Of a DNA stretch of 64,000 bases, positions 42,624-51,675 are shown piece after piece. Position 1 is the first letter of the stretch. Each line of letters opens with the position of its first letter. The notes below the pieces were generated by a model. That model made no database searches, was not told where the DNA came from, and worked only from the letters and a program-made list of their open reading frames with translations. The stretch lies in NCBI RefSeq assembly GCF_016917755.1, contig NZ_CP070326.1, forward strand, positions 4,898,001-4,962,000, read 5' to 3'. This DNA is from Streptomyces noursei. GTDB taxonomy: Bacteria > Actinomycetota > Actinomycetes > Streptomycetales > Streptomycetaceae. The position numbers were made by a program, and so were the translations under genes.

Positions 42624-43640
42624 ATGACCGAGCACGCCCATAGTGGGCACAGCCACGCGCACGGCCACACCCATGGTGTGTCCCCGGACGCCGATCGGCG
42701 CTGGCTGCGGGCCGCGCTCATCCTGCTGACCGCCTACATGGCGATCGAGGTGGTCATCGGTGTGCTGGCGCAGTCGCTGGCGCTGATCTCGGACGCCGCC
42801 CATATGCTCACCGACGCGGTCTCGATCGTGCTGGCCCTGGTCGCGATGCGGCTGGCCGCCAAGCCCGCGCGGGGCGGCTACACCTACGGCCTCAAGCGCG
42901 CCGAGATCCTCTCCGCGCAGGCCAACGGCATCACCCTGCTCGTGCTCTCCGTCTGGCTGGCCTACGAGGCGGTCCAACGGCTGATCTCGCCGCCCGAGGT
43001 CACCGGCGGGCTGGTGGTGATCACCGCGCTGTCCGGCGTGGTGATCAACCTGATCTGCACCTGGTTCCTGTCCAAGGCCAACCGCTCCAGCCTGAACATC
43101 GAGGGGGCCTACCAGCACATCCTCACCGATCTGTTCGGCTTCATCGCCACCGCGATCTCCGGTCTGATCGTGCTGACCACGGGGTTCCAGCGGGCCGACG
43201 CGATCGCCTCGCTCGTCGTCGTCGCGCTGATGCTGAAGGCCGGTACGGGGCTGGTACGGGAGTCCGGACGGATCTTCATGGAGGCTGCCCCGGCCGGGAT
43301 CGACCCGGACGCGCTGGGCGATCACCTGGTCGCCGCCGACCAGGTCGTCGAGGTGCACGACCTGCACATCTGGCAGATCACCTCCGGTCAGCCCGCGCTG
43401 TCCGCGCACATCCTGGTCGCGCCGGGCGGCGACTGCCACAAGGTCCGCCGCAACCTCCACGAGCTGCTGCGCACCGACTACGGCATCACCCACGCCACCC
43501 TCCAGGTCGACCACCTCGGCGAACAGGACGATGACGAGCTGCTGACCCTGAGTCCCGGGCCCCGGCCCGAGCAGCCCTCCGGCAGCCACTGCGACGACTC
43601 CCACGGCCCCGTCCACCGCCCGGGACCGCACCGGCACTGA
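42624..43640 (+). CDS. Cation diffusion facilitator (Zn2+/Co2+ exporter, CzcD/ZitB-like)
   Basis: A 338-residue CDF transporter; AAGGAG precedes the ATG. A His-rich N-terminus (HAHSGHSHAHGHTHG, 4-18) and six transmembrane helices are seen. The transport-site residues are in helix II (SDAAHMLTDA; Asp57, His60 region, Asp64) and helix V (HILTDLFGF), and a C-terminal metallochaperone-like domain ends in a second His-rich tail. It exports Zn2+ or a similar ion with proton exchange. An imperfect dyad TGACGGT-N7-ACGGTCA at 42522-42542 may be a metal-regulator site, as Zur activates zitB in S. coelicolor; this is inference. Confidence 0.9.
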   Translation: MTEHAHSGHSHAHGHTHGVSPDADRRWLRAALILLTAYMAIEVVIGVLAQSLALISDAAHMLTDAVSIVLALVAMRLAAKPARGGYTYGLKRAEILSAQANGITLLVLSVWLAYEAVQRLISPPEVTGGLVVITALSGVVINLICTWFLSKANRSSLNIEGAYQHILTDLFGFIATAISGLIVLTTGFQRADAIASLVVVALMLKAGTGLVRESGRIFMEAAPAGIDPDALGDHLVAADQVVEVHDLHIWQITSGQPALSAHILVAPGGDCHKVRRNLHELLRTDYGITHATLQVDHLGEQDDDELLTLSPGPRPEQPSGSHCDDSHGPVHRPGPHRH

Positions 43641-43656
43641 GCCACCCGCCGTCACG

Positions 43657-43680
43657 GGTCCACCCGCACTCGGGTGAACC
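43657..43680 (+). terminator. Terminator after CDF transporter gene
   Basis: 10-bp stem with one G-T pair (43657-43666 with 43671-43680) around a 4-nt loop, 16 bp after the stop. Confidence 0.5.
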
Positions 43681-43740
43681 CCGCCCCCGGGCACGGCCGC
43701 GAGCCGTCCGCACACGGCGCCGCACTGCTCGGATAGCGGC

Positions 43741-44337
43741 ATGAGGACCGCCGCTGCCTGCGCGGTGCTGTGCGCCGCCGCGTTCCCCGCGCCGCCCGCC
43801 GCCGTGCCCGCCCCGCTGGACCCGCCGGCCGTCGAGGTGACGGTCACCGACGACGTCGACCATGCGGAGGCCGGGCAGCAGCTCGACTACCGCATCACCG
43901 TGCACAACCTCGGCGCCGACGAGGTGCCCGGCGCCCGCGTCGAACAGGAGCTGCCGGCCACCACGGTCTCGGCCACCGCCACCGACGGCACCGTCGAGGA
44001 CGAGGCCACCGGCGGGCGGAAAGCGGTCTGGCACGCCGATCTGCCCGCGTACGGCATCACGGTCTTCAGCGCCGGCGCGGTGCTCGGCGCCCGCCAGTCC
44101 CCGGACACCAGCGCCGCGCCGGGCACCCGGCGGGCCGCCACCACGGTCTGCGTCTACACCGCCCGGTCCGCCGCGCCTCTGGCCTGCTCCGGGGACCTGG
44201 ACGACCTCCCCGAGTCGCGGCCCGAGGCGGAACACGGGAACGGTGTGGGGTGGGCGATGGGGGCCCTGGCCTGCGCGCTGTTCGCCCCCGGGGTCGTCCG
44301 GGCGGTCCGGCGCGGGCGGACCCGGCGGTCCGGCTGA
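43741..44337 (+). CDS. Secreted DUF11-like repeat protein with C-terminal membrane anchor
   Basis: A 198-residue protein. Signal peptide (1-23) is followed by one immunoglobulin-like DUF11-type domain (about 30-125; VEVTVTDDVDHAEAGQQLDYRITVHNLG is characteristic). A linker with two Cys leads to a C-terminal transmembrane helix (about 168-188) and a basic tail. Probably an exported domain tethered to the membrane. No ribosome site is obvious before ATG 43741. Confidence 0.7.
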   Translation: MRTAAACAVLCAAAFPAPPAAVPAPLDPPAVEVTVTDDVDHAEAGQQLDYRITVHNLGADEVPGARVEQELPATTVSATATDGTVEDEATGGRKAVWHADLPAYGITVFSAGAVLGARQSPDTSAAPGTRRAATTVCVYTARSAAPLACSGDLDDLPESRPEAEHGNGVGWAMGALACALFAPGVVRAVRRGRTRRSG

Positions 44338-44482
44338 GCGGCGCGCCCGCCGCGGCCCTTACCCAGGTGGCCGCCCCTCCGCACGGATCACCCATTGGTA
44401 CCGGCCCCGGTCGCGGCCGGCCGCCGCACCGACTTGCCTGGAGCGTGGCAGCAATCGCCGCTTTCAGGAGGGACCGCGACGC

Positions 44483-45556
44483 ATGTCAGCGAGTGCACCC
44501 GCACGCGCCGACGGCCGGGTGACGGCGGCGCGCTGCCCACCGGGACGGCCGCGCCGGGGCCGCTCGCTGGCCGGCGCGACGCTGCTGCTGATCGGAACGC
44601 TGCTGCTGCCGCTGAGCCTGGCCGCCGTCTGGGCCCGGGCCGAACTCACCGACACCGACCGCTATGTGGCCGCGGTCGCCCCGCTCGCCGGAAACCCCGC
44701 CGTCCAGGACGCGATCGTCGACGACGTCACCAACGGCGTGATGCCCCACGTCCGGCTCGACGGCCTGCTCAAAGTGGTGCCGCGCGCCGAACGCCCCGCG
44801 CTGCGCCGGAAGTTCACCCGCGGCATCCGCGAGTTCATCGACAAGCAGGTCCGCCAGGTCGTCACCGGCCGCTCCTTCCCGGAGGTCTGGACCGGGGTCC
44901 ACCGCACCGCCCACCGCACCCTGGACGGCACGCTGACGGCCTCCGGCGACGCCCCCGTCACCCTCGACCTCTCGCCGGTCATCGAGCGCGTCCGGCACCA
45001 GTTGTCCGGCAACGGGCTAGGCATCGACATCGTCCGCCGCGTGCCGCACACCGGCACCTCGATCGTGCTGCTGAAGTCCCCCGACGTGCCCCGGTTCCGA
45101 GCCGCCTTCCAGGCCGCGCGCATCGGAGCGCTCCTGCTGCCGCCGACCGCCGGGCTCTGCCTGCTGGCCGGCCTGCTGCTGATCCGGCGCCGGCGGAGGG
45201 CGCTGATCTGCACAGCCATCGGCGGCGCGGTGGCCTGCGCCCTGTTGTCCGCGGCCCTGGCGCTGCTGCGCACCCGGCTGCTGGCCGCCCTGCCCCCCAC
45301 GGTTTCCCGTCCCGCCGCCGACGCCTACACGGACGCCCTGACCGCCTCCCTGCGCTCCGGCGTCTGGACGGCGATCGGCGCCGCCGCGCTCACCGTGGGC
45401 CTCGCCCTCACGGGCCCGCTCGCTGCCCGCCTGCGCCGGTCCTCGATGCCGGGCCGTCGGCCCGGGCCGGTTCCGCGGTGGGTGACGTCCCGTGGGTTGC
45501 GGGGCGCCCGCCGGCGTGCCAAGCGCCGGTTCGGCGACGACGGACCGAACCGGTAG
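44483..45556 (+). CDS. Integral membrane protein
   Basis: A 357-residue protein with AGGAGG about 11 bases before the ATG. A transmembrane helix at about 30-50 is followed by a ~190-residue extracellular domain (TDTDRYVAAVAPLAGNPAVQDAIVDDVT onward). Three more helices occur between 215 and 320, and the C-terminus is very basic (RRAKRRFG). The layout is common in Streptomyces but unnamed. Function unknown. Confidence 0.8.
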   Translation: MSASAPARADGRVTAARCPPGRPRRGRSLAGATLLLIGTLLLPLSLAAVWARAELTDTDRYVAAVAPLAGNPAVQDAIVDDVTNGVMPHVRLDGLLKVVPRAERPALRRKFTRGIREFIDKQVRQVVTGRSFPEVWTGVHRTAHRTLDGTLTASGDAPVTLDLSPVIERVRHQLSGNGLGIDIVRRVPHTGTSIVLLKSPDVPRFRAAFQAARIGALLLPPTAGLCLLAGLLLIRRRRRALICTAIGGAVACALLSAALALLRTRLLAALPPTVSRPAADAYTDALTASLRSGVWTAIGAAALTVGLALTGPLAARLRRSSMPGRRPGPVPRWVTSRGLRGARRRAKRRFGDDGPNR

Positions 45557-45624
45557 CGACTTCCCGAAGTACGCGGCAGGCCCGAGCTGGCAACGGCCCG
45601 CTCGGGTGGCGGGGCGGAGCGTCC

Positions 45625-46566
45625 TCAGATGGCCAGGACGGTCTTCCCCTGCGCCCGCCCGGTCCGGCTGGCCGCCAGCGCCTCGGGCGCCCCCTCCAAC
45701 GGGACTTCCAGACCCACGAGGACCGTGAGGCGGCCCGCGTCGAGGTGCCCCGCGAGGATCTCCAGGAGCTGCGGAGAGGGGCGGTTGACGAAGTTGAAGC
45801 CGCGCAGATTGTGCTCGGTGAGCACATCGGCATCGGCGGAGCCGATCAAGGAGACCGCCACCCCGCCCTCCCGCACGGTCCGGGTCAGTTCGACAAACCC
45901 CGCCGCGTCGCTGGTCATGTCGATCAGCACGTCCACCCCGTCCGGATGTGCCGCCAGGACCTGGTCGGCGACCGGCCCCGCGGTGTGATCGACGGTCTCC
46001 GCCGCACCCAGCGTGCGCATCAGCTCCGCCTTGGACGGGCGGGCGGTGGCGATCACCTCGGCGCCGCGGCCGGCCGCGAGCTGCGTGGCGAAGGTGCCGA
46101 CCCCGCCGGTCGCGCCGACGATCAACACCCGCCGGCCCTCGCCGATCCGGGTCTCCTCGACCAGGTTGTACGCGGTCATCCCGGCCGTCGGCACGGCCGC
46201 GGAGGTCGCATAGGTGACGCTGCGGGCGGCCAGGGCGATGGCGCCCTCCTCAGCCACGGCGAATTCGGCGTACGAGCCGCCGCCCCGGTCTGGTCGCTGG
46301 AACTGGCCGAACACCGGATCCCCCACGGTGAACCGCCGTACGCCACTGCCCACCGCGACCACCTCCCCCGCTCCGTCCGTCCCCAGGATCAAGGGGAAAG
46401 AGACTTTGACAGCATCCCCGAACATGCCGTCGGCGAGCTTCCAGTCCACGGGGTTGAGGCCGGCGGCGGCCAGCCGCACCAGGACCTCGCCGGGCCCCGG
46501 TTCCGGCTGGGGCAGCTCCATGAGCTGCGGGTCCGCACCGAAGGCGTTGACTGCTACGGCTCTCAT
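45625..46566 (-). CDS. NADP-dependent quinone-oxidoreductase-like (MDR superfamily)
   Basis: A 313-residue zinc-independent medium-chain dehydrogenase/reductase. The N-terminal GroES-like domain (PGEVLVRLAAAGLNPVDWKLADG, GTDGAGEVVAVGSGV) and the Rossmann motif VGATGGVGTFATQLA (about 148-162) place it among NADPH quinone reductases and enoyl reductases. It lacks structural-zinc cysteines. Probably a cytoplasmic detoxifying reductase. Divergent from the ABC ATPase gene. Confidence 0.87.
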   Translation of the reverse strand: MRAVAVNAFGADPQLMELPQPEPGPGEVLVRLAAAGLNPVDWKLADGMFGDAVKVSFPLILGTDGAGEVVAVGSGVRRFTVGDPVFGQFQRPDRGGGSYAEFAVAEEGAIALAARSVTYATSAAVPTAGMTAYNLVEETRIGEGRRVLIVGATGGVGTFATQLAAGRGAEVIATARPSKAELMRTLGAAETVDHTAGPVADQVLAAHPDGVDVLIDMTSDAAGFVELTRTVREGGVAVSLIGSADADVLTEHNLRGFNFVNRPSPQLLEILAGHLDAGRLTVLVGLEVPLEGAPEALAASRTGRAQGKTVLAI

Positions 46567-46755
46567 CTGGCGTTCCCTTCCACCCTTTCGAGGAGGCGGC
46601 CAGAGTGGATCGTAAGCACGCCGGTCGGGCCGGGCGCAGCAGGACGGGAGGCGGTGCCCCGGAAGCAACTCGTACGGCCCCCGTCGCCGTTCCGTTTCCC
46701 CACTCGATTGCCCGCATGACGGGACCGGGGCCGGGCCGCGGGATTCAATGGCGCA

Positions 46756-47913
46756 ATGATCCGGTTCGATTCGGTCACCAAGAGCTACCCGGATGGGACC
46801 CTCGCCGTCGACGACCTTTCCTTCGAGGTCGGTGAGGGCGAGTTGGTCACCCTCGTCGGCCCGTCCGGCTGTGGCAAGACGACGACCATGATGATGGTGA
46901 ACCGGCTCATCGACCCCACCAGCGGCCGGATCTTCGTCGACGGCGAGGACGTCTCCGGTGTCGATCCGGTCCGACTCCGCCGCCGGATCGGCTATGTCAT
47001 CCAGCAGACCGGCCTCTTCCCGCACCGCACCGTCCTCGACAACACCGCGACGGTGCCGTTCCTGACCGGATGGAAGAAGGCCAAGGCGCGGGAGCGGGCC
47101 GCCGAACTCCTGGAGCTGGTCGGGCTGGACCCGGGCGTCCACGGCTCGCGTTACCCCGACCAGCTGTCCGGTGGGCAGCGCCAGCGGGTCGGGGTGGCCC
47201 GCGCGCTGGCGGCCGATCCCCCGGTACTGCTGATGGACGAGCCGTTCGGCGCCGTCGATCCGGTCGTCCGGGACCGTCTCCAGAAGGAGTTTCTGCGGCT
47301 CCAGGGCACGATGCACAAGACCGTCCTGCTGGTCACCCACGACATCGAGGAGGCCATCCGGCTCGGCGACCGGATCGCGGTCTACGGCGCCGGGCGGATC
47401 GAGCAGTTCGACACCCCGGCACGGGTGCTCGGTGCCCCCGCCACCCCGTACGTCGCCGAATTCGTCGGCGCCGACCGGGCGTTGAAGCAGCTCTCGGTCA
47501 CCCTCATCGACCGCGACGACCTGGAGCGCCCGCCGTTCGCCCGGCTCGCCGAGCCGGCCGCGGACGCGGTGACCCGACTGCGGGGCGAGGGCGCGCGCTG
47601 GGCAGTGGTGCTCGACGCCGACGGGGCACTGCACGGCTGGGTGGGCACGGAGAGCCTGGCGGGCGCAGGGGGAACCGTGGCGGACCACGCCCGCCGGATG
47701 GAGGCGTGGATCCCGGCGACCGGGACCCTCAAGGCGGCGTTCAGCGAGATGCTCAAGCACGACGCCGGCTGGATCGCGGTCCTGGACGGCCAGCGGTTCC
47801 TGGGCGTGCTCACCCCGAACACGCTGCACGAGGCGCTGCGCCGCACCATCGCCCCGGAGGAGCGGGGAGTCTCGCGGGGGCGGCCCGAGGTGGACTCGGT
47901 CCCGACGGAATGA
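46756..47913 (+). CDS. Osmoprotectant ABC transporter ATP-binding protein (OpuCA/ProV-like)
   Basis: A 385-residue ATPase: Walker A GPSGCGKTT (35-43), signature LSGGQRQR, Walker B LLMDEPF, and the switch His in VTHD. After about residue 250 a pair of CBS domains follows, the regulatory unit of glycine betaine/choline/carnitine importers of the OpuA/OpuC type. Its permease and binding-protein partners are the facing genes 47995-50386, separated by a parS doublet; the convergent arrangement of one transporter's genes is unusual. Confidence 0.9.
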   Translation: MIRFDSVTKSYPDGTLAVDDLSFEVGEGELVTLVGPSGCGKTTTMMMVNRLIDPTSGRIFVDGEDVSGVDPVRLRRRIGYVIQQTGLFPHRTVLDNTATVPFLTGWKKAKARERAAELLELVGLDPGVHGSRYPDQLSGGQRQRVGVARALAADPPVLLMDEPFGAVDPVVRDRLQKEFLRLQGTMHKTVLLVTHDIEEAIRLGDRIAVYGAGRIEQFDTPARVLGAPATPYVAEFVGADRALKQLSVTLIDRDDLERPPFARLAEPAADAVTRLRGEGARWAVVLDADGALHGWVGTESLAGAGGTVADHARRMEAWIPATGTLKAAFSEMLKHDAGWIAVLDGQRFLGVLTPNTLHEALRRTIAPEERGVSRGRPEVDSVPTE

Positions 47914-47935
47914 GGCGGTGCGGGACGGATCCGGT

Positions 47936-47949
47936 GTTTCACGTGAAAC
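47936..47949. other. parS: parS site 8 (doublet)
   Basis: Perfect GTTTCACGTGAAAC 22 bp after the ATPase stop. Paired with site 9 at 31-bp spacing. Confidence 0.94.
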
Positions 47950-47966
47950 GGCATCGGGGGAGTGGC

Positions 47967-47980
47967 GTTTCACGTGAAAC
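47967..47980. other. parS: parS site 9 (doublet)
   Basis: Perfect GTTTCACGTGAAAC, 31 bp from site 8 and 14 bp before the end of the binding-protein gene. Confidence 0.94.
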
Positions 47981-47994
47981 GTCGCCCGACACCG

Positions 47995-48987
47995 TCAGCT
48001 CTTGCTCAACAGCCCCTTCGACACGAGGTAGTTGTGGGCCACGTCGCCGGCGAGCCGGCGCCAGCTGTCGACCTGTTCGTTGAGCCGGGCCAGGTCCTCG
48101 GTGGTCAGCACGCGGTTGAGCCGGTTCAGCGCCGCGGTCGGGCGGGCGCTGCCGGCCCTGGAGCGGTTGACGACGGGCACGACGTAGTCGGCGTTCTGGA
48201 GCTTGCGGTCGTCGGCGAGGACGACGAGGCCGAACTGTTCGAGGGTGGCATCCGTGCTGGTGGTCAGCACCATCTGGTCCTGGCCGTTCTGGACGGCCTG
48301 TTTCGCGGGCGTGGTGCCGACCCCCTTGGGGTCCACGGCGGTGATGTTGATGCCGTACGTCTTCCGCAGCCCCGGTGCGCAGAACGGCCGCTGGACGCAC
48401 TCGTCACCCGCCGCCAGCCGCACCGGCAGCTTGGCGCGACCCAGGTCGCTGAGGGTGCGGAGGCGGTGCTCGGCGGCGTAGGCGGCACGCACCGCGAAGG
48501 CGTTCTGGTCGACGGCCCGGCCGGGCGGGAGCACCGTCAGACCGCGGGGGGCGGCGAGCCGGCGCAGTGCGGTCATGGTGGCGTCGAGGTCGGGGGAGGC
48601 GACCGGGGCGGTCTGGGCTCCGTGCTCCTTGGCGTTGAGCCAGTCCGCGAAGGTGGCGGCGTATTCGGGGACGACATCGATCTGGCCGGCCTCCAACGCG
48701 GGTTCGTAGAGCTCGCGGTTGCCGACGGTGAGCACATGGGTGCGATAGCCGGCCTGGCGGAGCAGCGCCGCGTACATCTGCGCGAGCAGCTCGCTCTCGG
48801 TGAAGCCGGCCGAGCCGATGGCGAGTTCGCGGCTGTCGCCGGGCGCGGCGGTGATCGCATCGCGATGCTCCAGCGACGGCCCGCCGGCGCAGGAGACCAG
48901 GCCGGTGAGCACGGCCAGGGCGGTCAACGCGCGCAGTGCGCCGCGCACGAAGCGGAGCGGGGCCGGGGCCGCTCGGGACGTCCTCAC
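47995..48987 (-). CDS. Osmoprotectant ABC transporter substrate-binding lipoprotein (OpuCC-like)
   Basis: A 330-residue type-II periplasmic-binding-like lipoprotein. GTG 48987 overlaps the upstream permease stop (GTGA). Lipobox LVSC with Cys33; then the OpuAC-type fold: AIGSAGFTESELLAQMYAALL, VVPEYAATFADWL and the ATFD-like NADYVVPVVNRS hinge. It would capture a quaternary-amine compatible solute outside the cell and deliver it to the two permeases encoded just upstream. Confidence 0.9.
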   Translation of the reverse strand: MRTSRAAPAPLRFVRGALRALTALAVLTGLVSCAGGPSLEHRDAITAAPGDSRELAIGSAGFTESELLAQMYAALLRQAGYRTHVLTVGNRELYEPALEAGQIDVVPEYAATFADWLNAKEHGAQTAPVASPDLDATMTALRRLAAPRGLTVLPPGRAVDQNAFAVRAAYAAEHRLRTLSDLGRAKLPVRLAAGDECVQRPFCAPGLRKTYGINITAVDPKGVGTTPAKQAVQNGQDQMVLTTSTDATLEQFGLVVLADDRKLQNADYVVPVVNRSRAGSARPTAALNRLNRVLTTEDLARLNEQVDSWRRLAGDVAHNYLVSKGLLSKS

Positions 48988-49658
48988 CTCTGCCGCCCGC
49001 GCGCCCGTGCCAGCGCCAACCGCTGCACCAGCTCGAACAGGGCCTCCATCAGCAGCGCGAACACCGCGACCACCACCGCACCGGCCACCACCTGCGGGGT
49101 ACTGGCCAGGTTGAAGCCGGCGGTGATGATGCGGCCGAGCCCGCCGCCGCCCACCAGCGCGGCCAGCGTGGCGGTGGCCACCAGTTGCACGGCGGCGATC
49201 CGCACCCCGGTGAGCACCAGCGGCAGGGCGAGCGGAGCCTCCACCCGCCACACCAACTGCACCCCGGTCATCCCCATGCCCCGTGCGGCCCGGACCACGT
49301 CCTGGTCCACCTCGCGCATCCCGACATAGGCGTTGGTCAGCAGTGGCGGCACGGCGAACAGCACCAGCGCGATGATCGTCGGCCACTCTTCGTGCCGCCC
49401 GATCGGGGTCAGCAGGAGCAGGACCAGGACCGCGAAGGTCGGCACCGCGCGGCCGACGTTGGCCAGGTTGACCGCGAGCGCGCCGCCGCGGCCCAGGTGC
49501 CCCAGCGTCAGCGCGATCGGCAGGGCGATGAGGGCGCTGAGCACCAGGCAGGCGAAGGTCAGGGCGGTGTGCTGGGCGAGCCGGTGCCAGACGCCGTTCT
49601 CGCCGGACCAGTTGGCGGCGGTGGTCAGCCAGGCCCAGACCGCGGCGGGGGTGCTCAT
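48984..49658 (-). CDS. Osmoprotectant ABC transporter permease (second)
   Basis: A 224-residue ABC permease with about six transmembrane helices. The EAA loop reads AARGMGMTGVQLVWRVEAPLALP, preceded by VGMREVDQDVVRAARG, and ends in a basic tail. GGAAGG lies five bases before ATG 49658, which overlaps the first permease stop (ATGA). Together with the 49655 gene it forms the membrane channel of the OpuC-type importer. Confidence 0.9.
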   Translation of the reverse strand: MSTPAAVWAWLTTAANWSGENGVWHRLAQHTALTFACLVLSALIALPIALTLGHLGRGGALAVNLANVGRAVPTFAVLVLLLLTPIGRHEEWPTIIALVLFAVPPLLTNAYVGMREVDQDVVRAARGMGMTGVQLVWRVEAPLALPLVLTGVRIAAVQLVATATLAALVGGGGLGRIITAGFNLASTPQVVAGAVVVAVFALLMEALFELVQRLALARARGRQR

Positions 49659-50386
49659 GCCCGCCTTCCGGAGGCGGTGGTCAGCCGCCTCCCGCGCGCC
49701 GGTCGCGGGCTCCGGCCCGCCCGTCGCCACGGTGTGAGCAGCCGCTCCACGCCGAGCAGCAGCAGGTCGAAGGCGACCGCGATCAGCACGCAGAGCACGG
49801 ACGCGGTCAGCACCTGCGCCTTGAAGTAGGCGTTCATGCCCGCGTAGATGAGGTTGCCCAGCCCGCCGTACCCGACGATCGCGCCGACGGTGGTCAGGGC
49901 GACCGCGGAGACCGTGGCGATGCGCAGTCCGGCCATGGCGGCGGGCACCGCCAGCGGCAGTTCCACGGTCAGCAATTGCCGCATCGGCCCGTAGCCCATG
50001 CCGCGGGCGGCCTCCTTGGTTCCGGCCGGGACGCCGTCCAGCCCCGCCAGGATGTTCCGGACCAGCAGGGTGAGGGAGTAGAGCGCCAGGCCGACCACGA
50101 CGAGGGTGGCGGAGAGCCCGTAGACCGGCAGCAACAGCGAGAACATCGCCAGCGAGGGGATCGTGTAGATCACGGTGGTGATGCCGAGCACCGGACCGAC
50201 CGTCCAGCGCCGGCGTCGGGCCAGCAGCGCCAGCGGGAGCGCGATCACCAGCCCGAGCCCCACCGAGACCACGGTCAACTGCACATGCTGGCCGACCGCG
50301 TCGAGCAGGATCTGGCGACGGGTGCTCAGGTAGTCGCCGCAGATCCAGTCGTTGCGGGCCAGGCAGTCGTCCGGCGGGGCGGTCAC
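49655..50386 (-). CDS. Osmoprotectant ABC transporter permease (first)
   Basis: A 243-residue ABC permease with a short charged N-terminus containing two Cys (DDCLARNDWICGD), several hydrophobic helices and the EAA loop AARGMGYGPMRQLLTVELPLAVP. First gene of the minus-strand operon permease-permease-binding protein, all joined by 4-bp overlaps. Its GTG start lies 89 bp from a large nested inverted repeat (50475-50506) that is probably its operator. Confidence 0.9.
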   Translation of the reverse strand: MTAPPDDCLARNDWICGDYLSTRRQILLDAVGQHVQLTVVSVGLGLVIALPLALLARRRRWTVGPVLGITTVIYTIPSLAMFSLLLPVYGLSATLVVVGLALYSLTLLVRNILAGLDGVPAGTKEAARGMGYGPMRQLLTVELPLAVPAAMAGLRIATVSAVALTTVGAIVGYGGLGNLIYAGMNAYFKAQVLTASVLCVLIAVAFDLLLLGVERLLTPWRRAGRSPRPARGRRLTTASGRRA

Positions 50387-50474
50387 AGCAGCAGTCCACC
50401 GCGGACGCGGCGGGGTGTCGCGCGGGGCGCACCCGATCGGGCTGTCGCACGCGGCGCATCACACCTCACCCCGC

Positions 50475-50506
50475 CTATACACGAGGTGTGTACCTCATGT
50501 GTATAG
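50475..50506. promoter_or_regulatory. Nested inverted repeat in divergent promoter region
   Basis: Outer arms CTATACAC (50475-50482) and GTGTATAG (50499-50506) enclose inner arms GAGGT and ACCTC around GTGT, with two extra bases on the right side. It lies between the permease operon (minus) and the deacetylase gene (plus). The layout suggests a two-dimer operator of a GntR- or TetR-type regulator, which is not encoded nearby. The rest of 50387-50694 shows no gene. Confidence 0.6.
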
Positions 50507-50694
50507 TCCTTGGAGTCCGTACGGCAGACGTTCGGCGCGCCGGGCCGATGGCCCGTCCGCGCCCGCTTCGCCGTGCCCGGACCCCCGGTCGCCGATGCCC
50601 CGGGGACCACCCGTGAGCGAAGGGCTTCGAGGAAGAACGCCGAGTACGCCACAGCAGCCAGCACCCCCGCGAACGACTCCAGGAAAGACATCGC

Positions 50695-51501
50695 ATGCCG
50701 AAGCAGATATCCGCGGCCCGCCGCTCGTCCATGGTCGGGCTGCTGACGGCCGCCTCCCTGGCCCTGGCCCTCAGCGGCTGCGCCAGCTACGACGTCACCG
50801 CACCGGCCGACGCGCGGGCCGACGCCCCGGCGACCGATGTGAAGGCCAAGGACGCCAAGGACACCAAGGGCGGGGACGCCGGCGGCGACGTCGACTGCCG
50901 CAAGGCCAAGTGCGTGGCGCTGACCTTCGACGCGGGCCCGAGCGAGAACACCAACCGGCTGCTGGACATCCTCAAGGAGAACAAGGCCCACGCCACGTTC
51001 TTCATGCTCGGCAAGAACCACATCGCCGAGCGCCCCGCCGAGGTGAAGCGGATCGACGCCGAGGGCCATGAGCTGGCCAACCACACCTGGTCCCACCAGA
51101 TCCTCACGGAGATCAAGCCGGACGAGGTCAAGCGCGAGCTGTCCCGGGTCCAGGACGAGGTCCGCAAGATCACCGGCAAGACGCCGACGCTGATGCGCCC
51201 GCCGCAGGGCCGGACCGACGGCACGGTCTCCGAGATCAGCAAGGAACTCGGTCTGGCGCAGGTCCTGTGGAGCGTGACCGCCAAGGACTACGAGACCACC
51301 GACTCGGCGCTGATCACCAAGCGGGTGCTCGACCAGACCAAGCGCGACGGCATCATCCTGCTCCACGACATCTACAAGGGCACCGTGCCGGCCGTCCCCG
51401 GCATCCTCAAGGAGCTCAAGAAGCGCGGCTACACGGTCGTCACCGTGTCCCAGCTGCTCTCCCCGGCGAAGCCGGAACCGGGGATGGCCTACCGGCCGTG
51501 A
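50695..51501 (+). CDS. Polysaccharide deacetylase lipoprotein (NodB domain)
   Basis: A 268-residue lipoprotein: signal peptide with lipobox LSGC (Cys29), a Lys/Asp-rich linker, then the carbohydrate esterase 4 (NodB) domain (about 75-262). Motif 1 is TFDAGP (Asp catalytic base), motif 2 HTWSH (zinc His pair), motif 3 RPPQG, and LLHDIY is the last motif. Motif 1 has Ala where many have Asp (usual TFDDGP), so the Asp that binds zinc in typical enzymes is replaced, as in several actinobacterial homologues. It likely deacetylates peptidoglycan or another wall glycan. Confidence 0.9.
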   Translation: MPKQISAARRSSMVGLLTAASLALALSGCASYDVTAPADARADAPATDVKAKDAKDTKGGDAGGDVDCRKAKCVALTFDAGPSENTNRLLDILKENKAHATFFMLGKNHIAERPAEVKRIDAEGHELANHTWSHQILTEIKPDEVKRELSRVQDEVRKITGKTPTLMRPPQGRTDGTVSEISKELGLAQVLWSVTAKDYETTDSALITKRVLDQTKRDGIILLHDIYKGTVPAVPGILKELKKRGYTVVTVSQLLSPAKPEPGMAYRP

Positions 51502-51612
51502 GCCGGGCCCGCCGGGGCGGGCCGGGTCCCGTTGGGGCGGGACCCCACGGCGCGGGCGGTGAGCGGCCGGGGACAGAACGGCGTCCTCACACGGGGGACC
51601 GGCCGTACGACG

Positions 51613-51644
51613 AAGGGGGCGCCGGAACAGTCCGGCGCCCCCTT
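51613..51644. terminator. Bidirectional terminator between deacetylase and esterase genes
   Basis: Perfect 14-bp stem (51613-51626 with 51631-51644) around ACAG, in the convergent spacer. Confidence 0.85.
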
Positions 51645-51675
51645 GCGCATGCCCCCGCCCCGGGCGGCTCTCACC

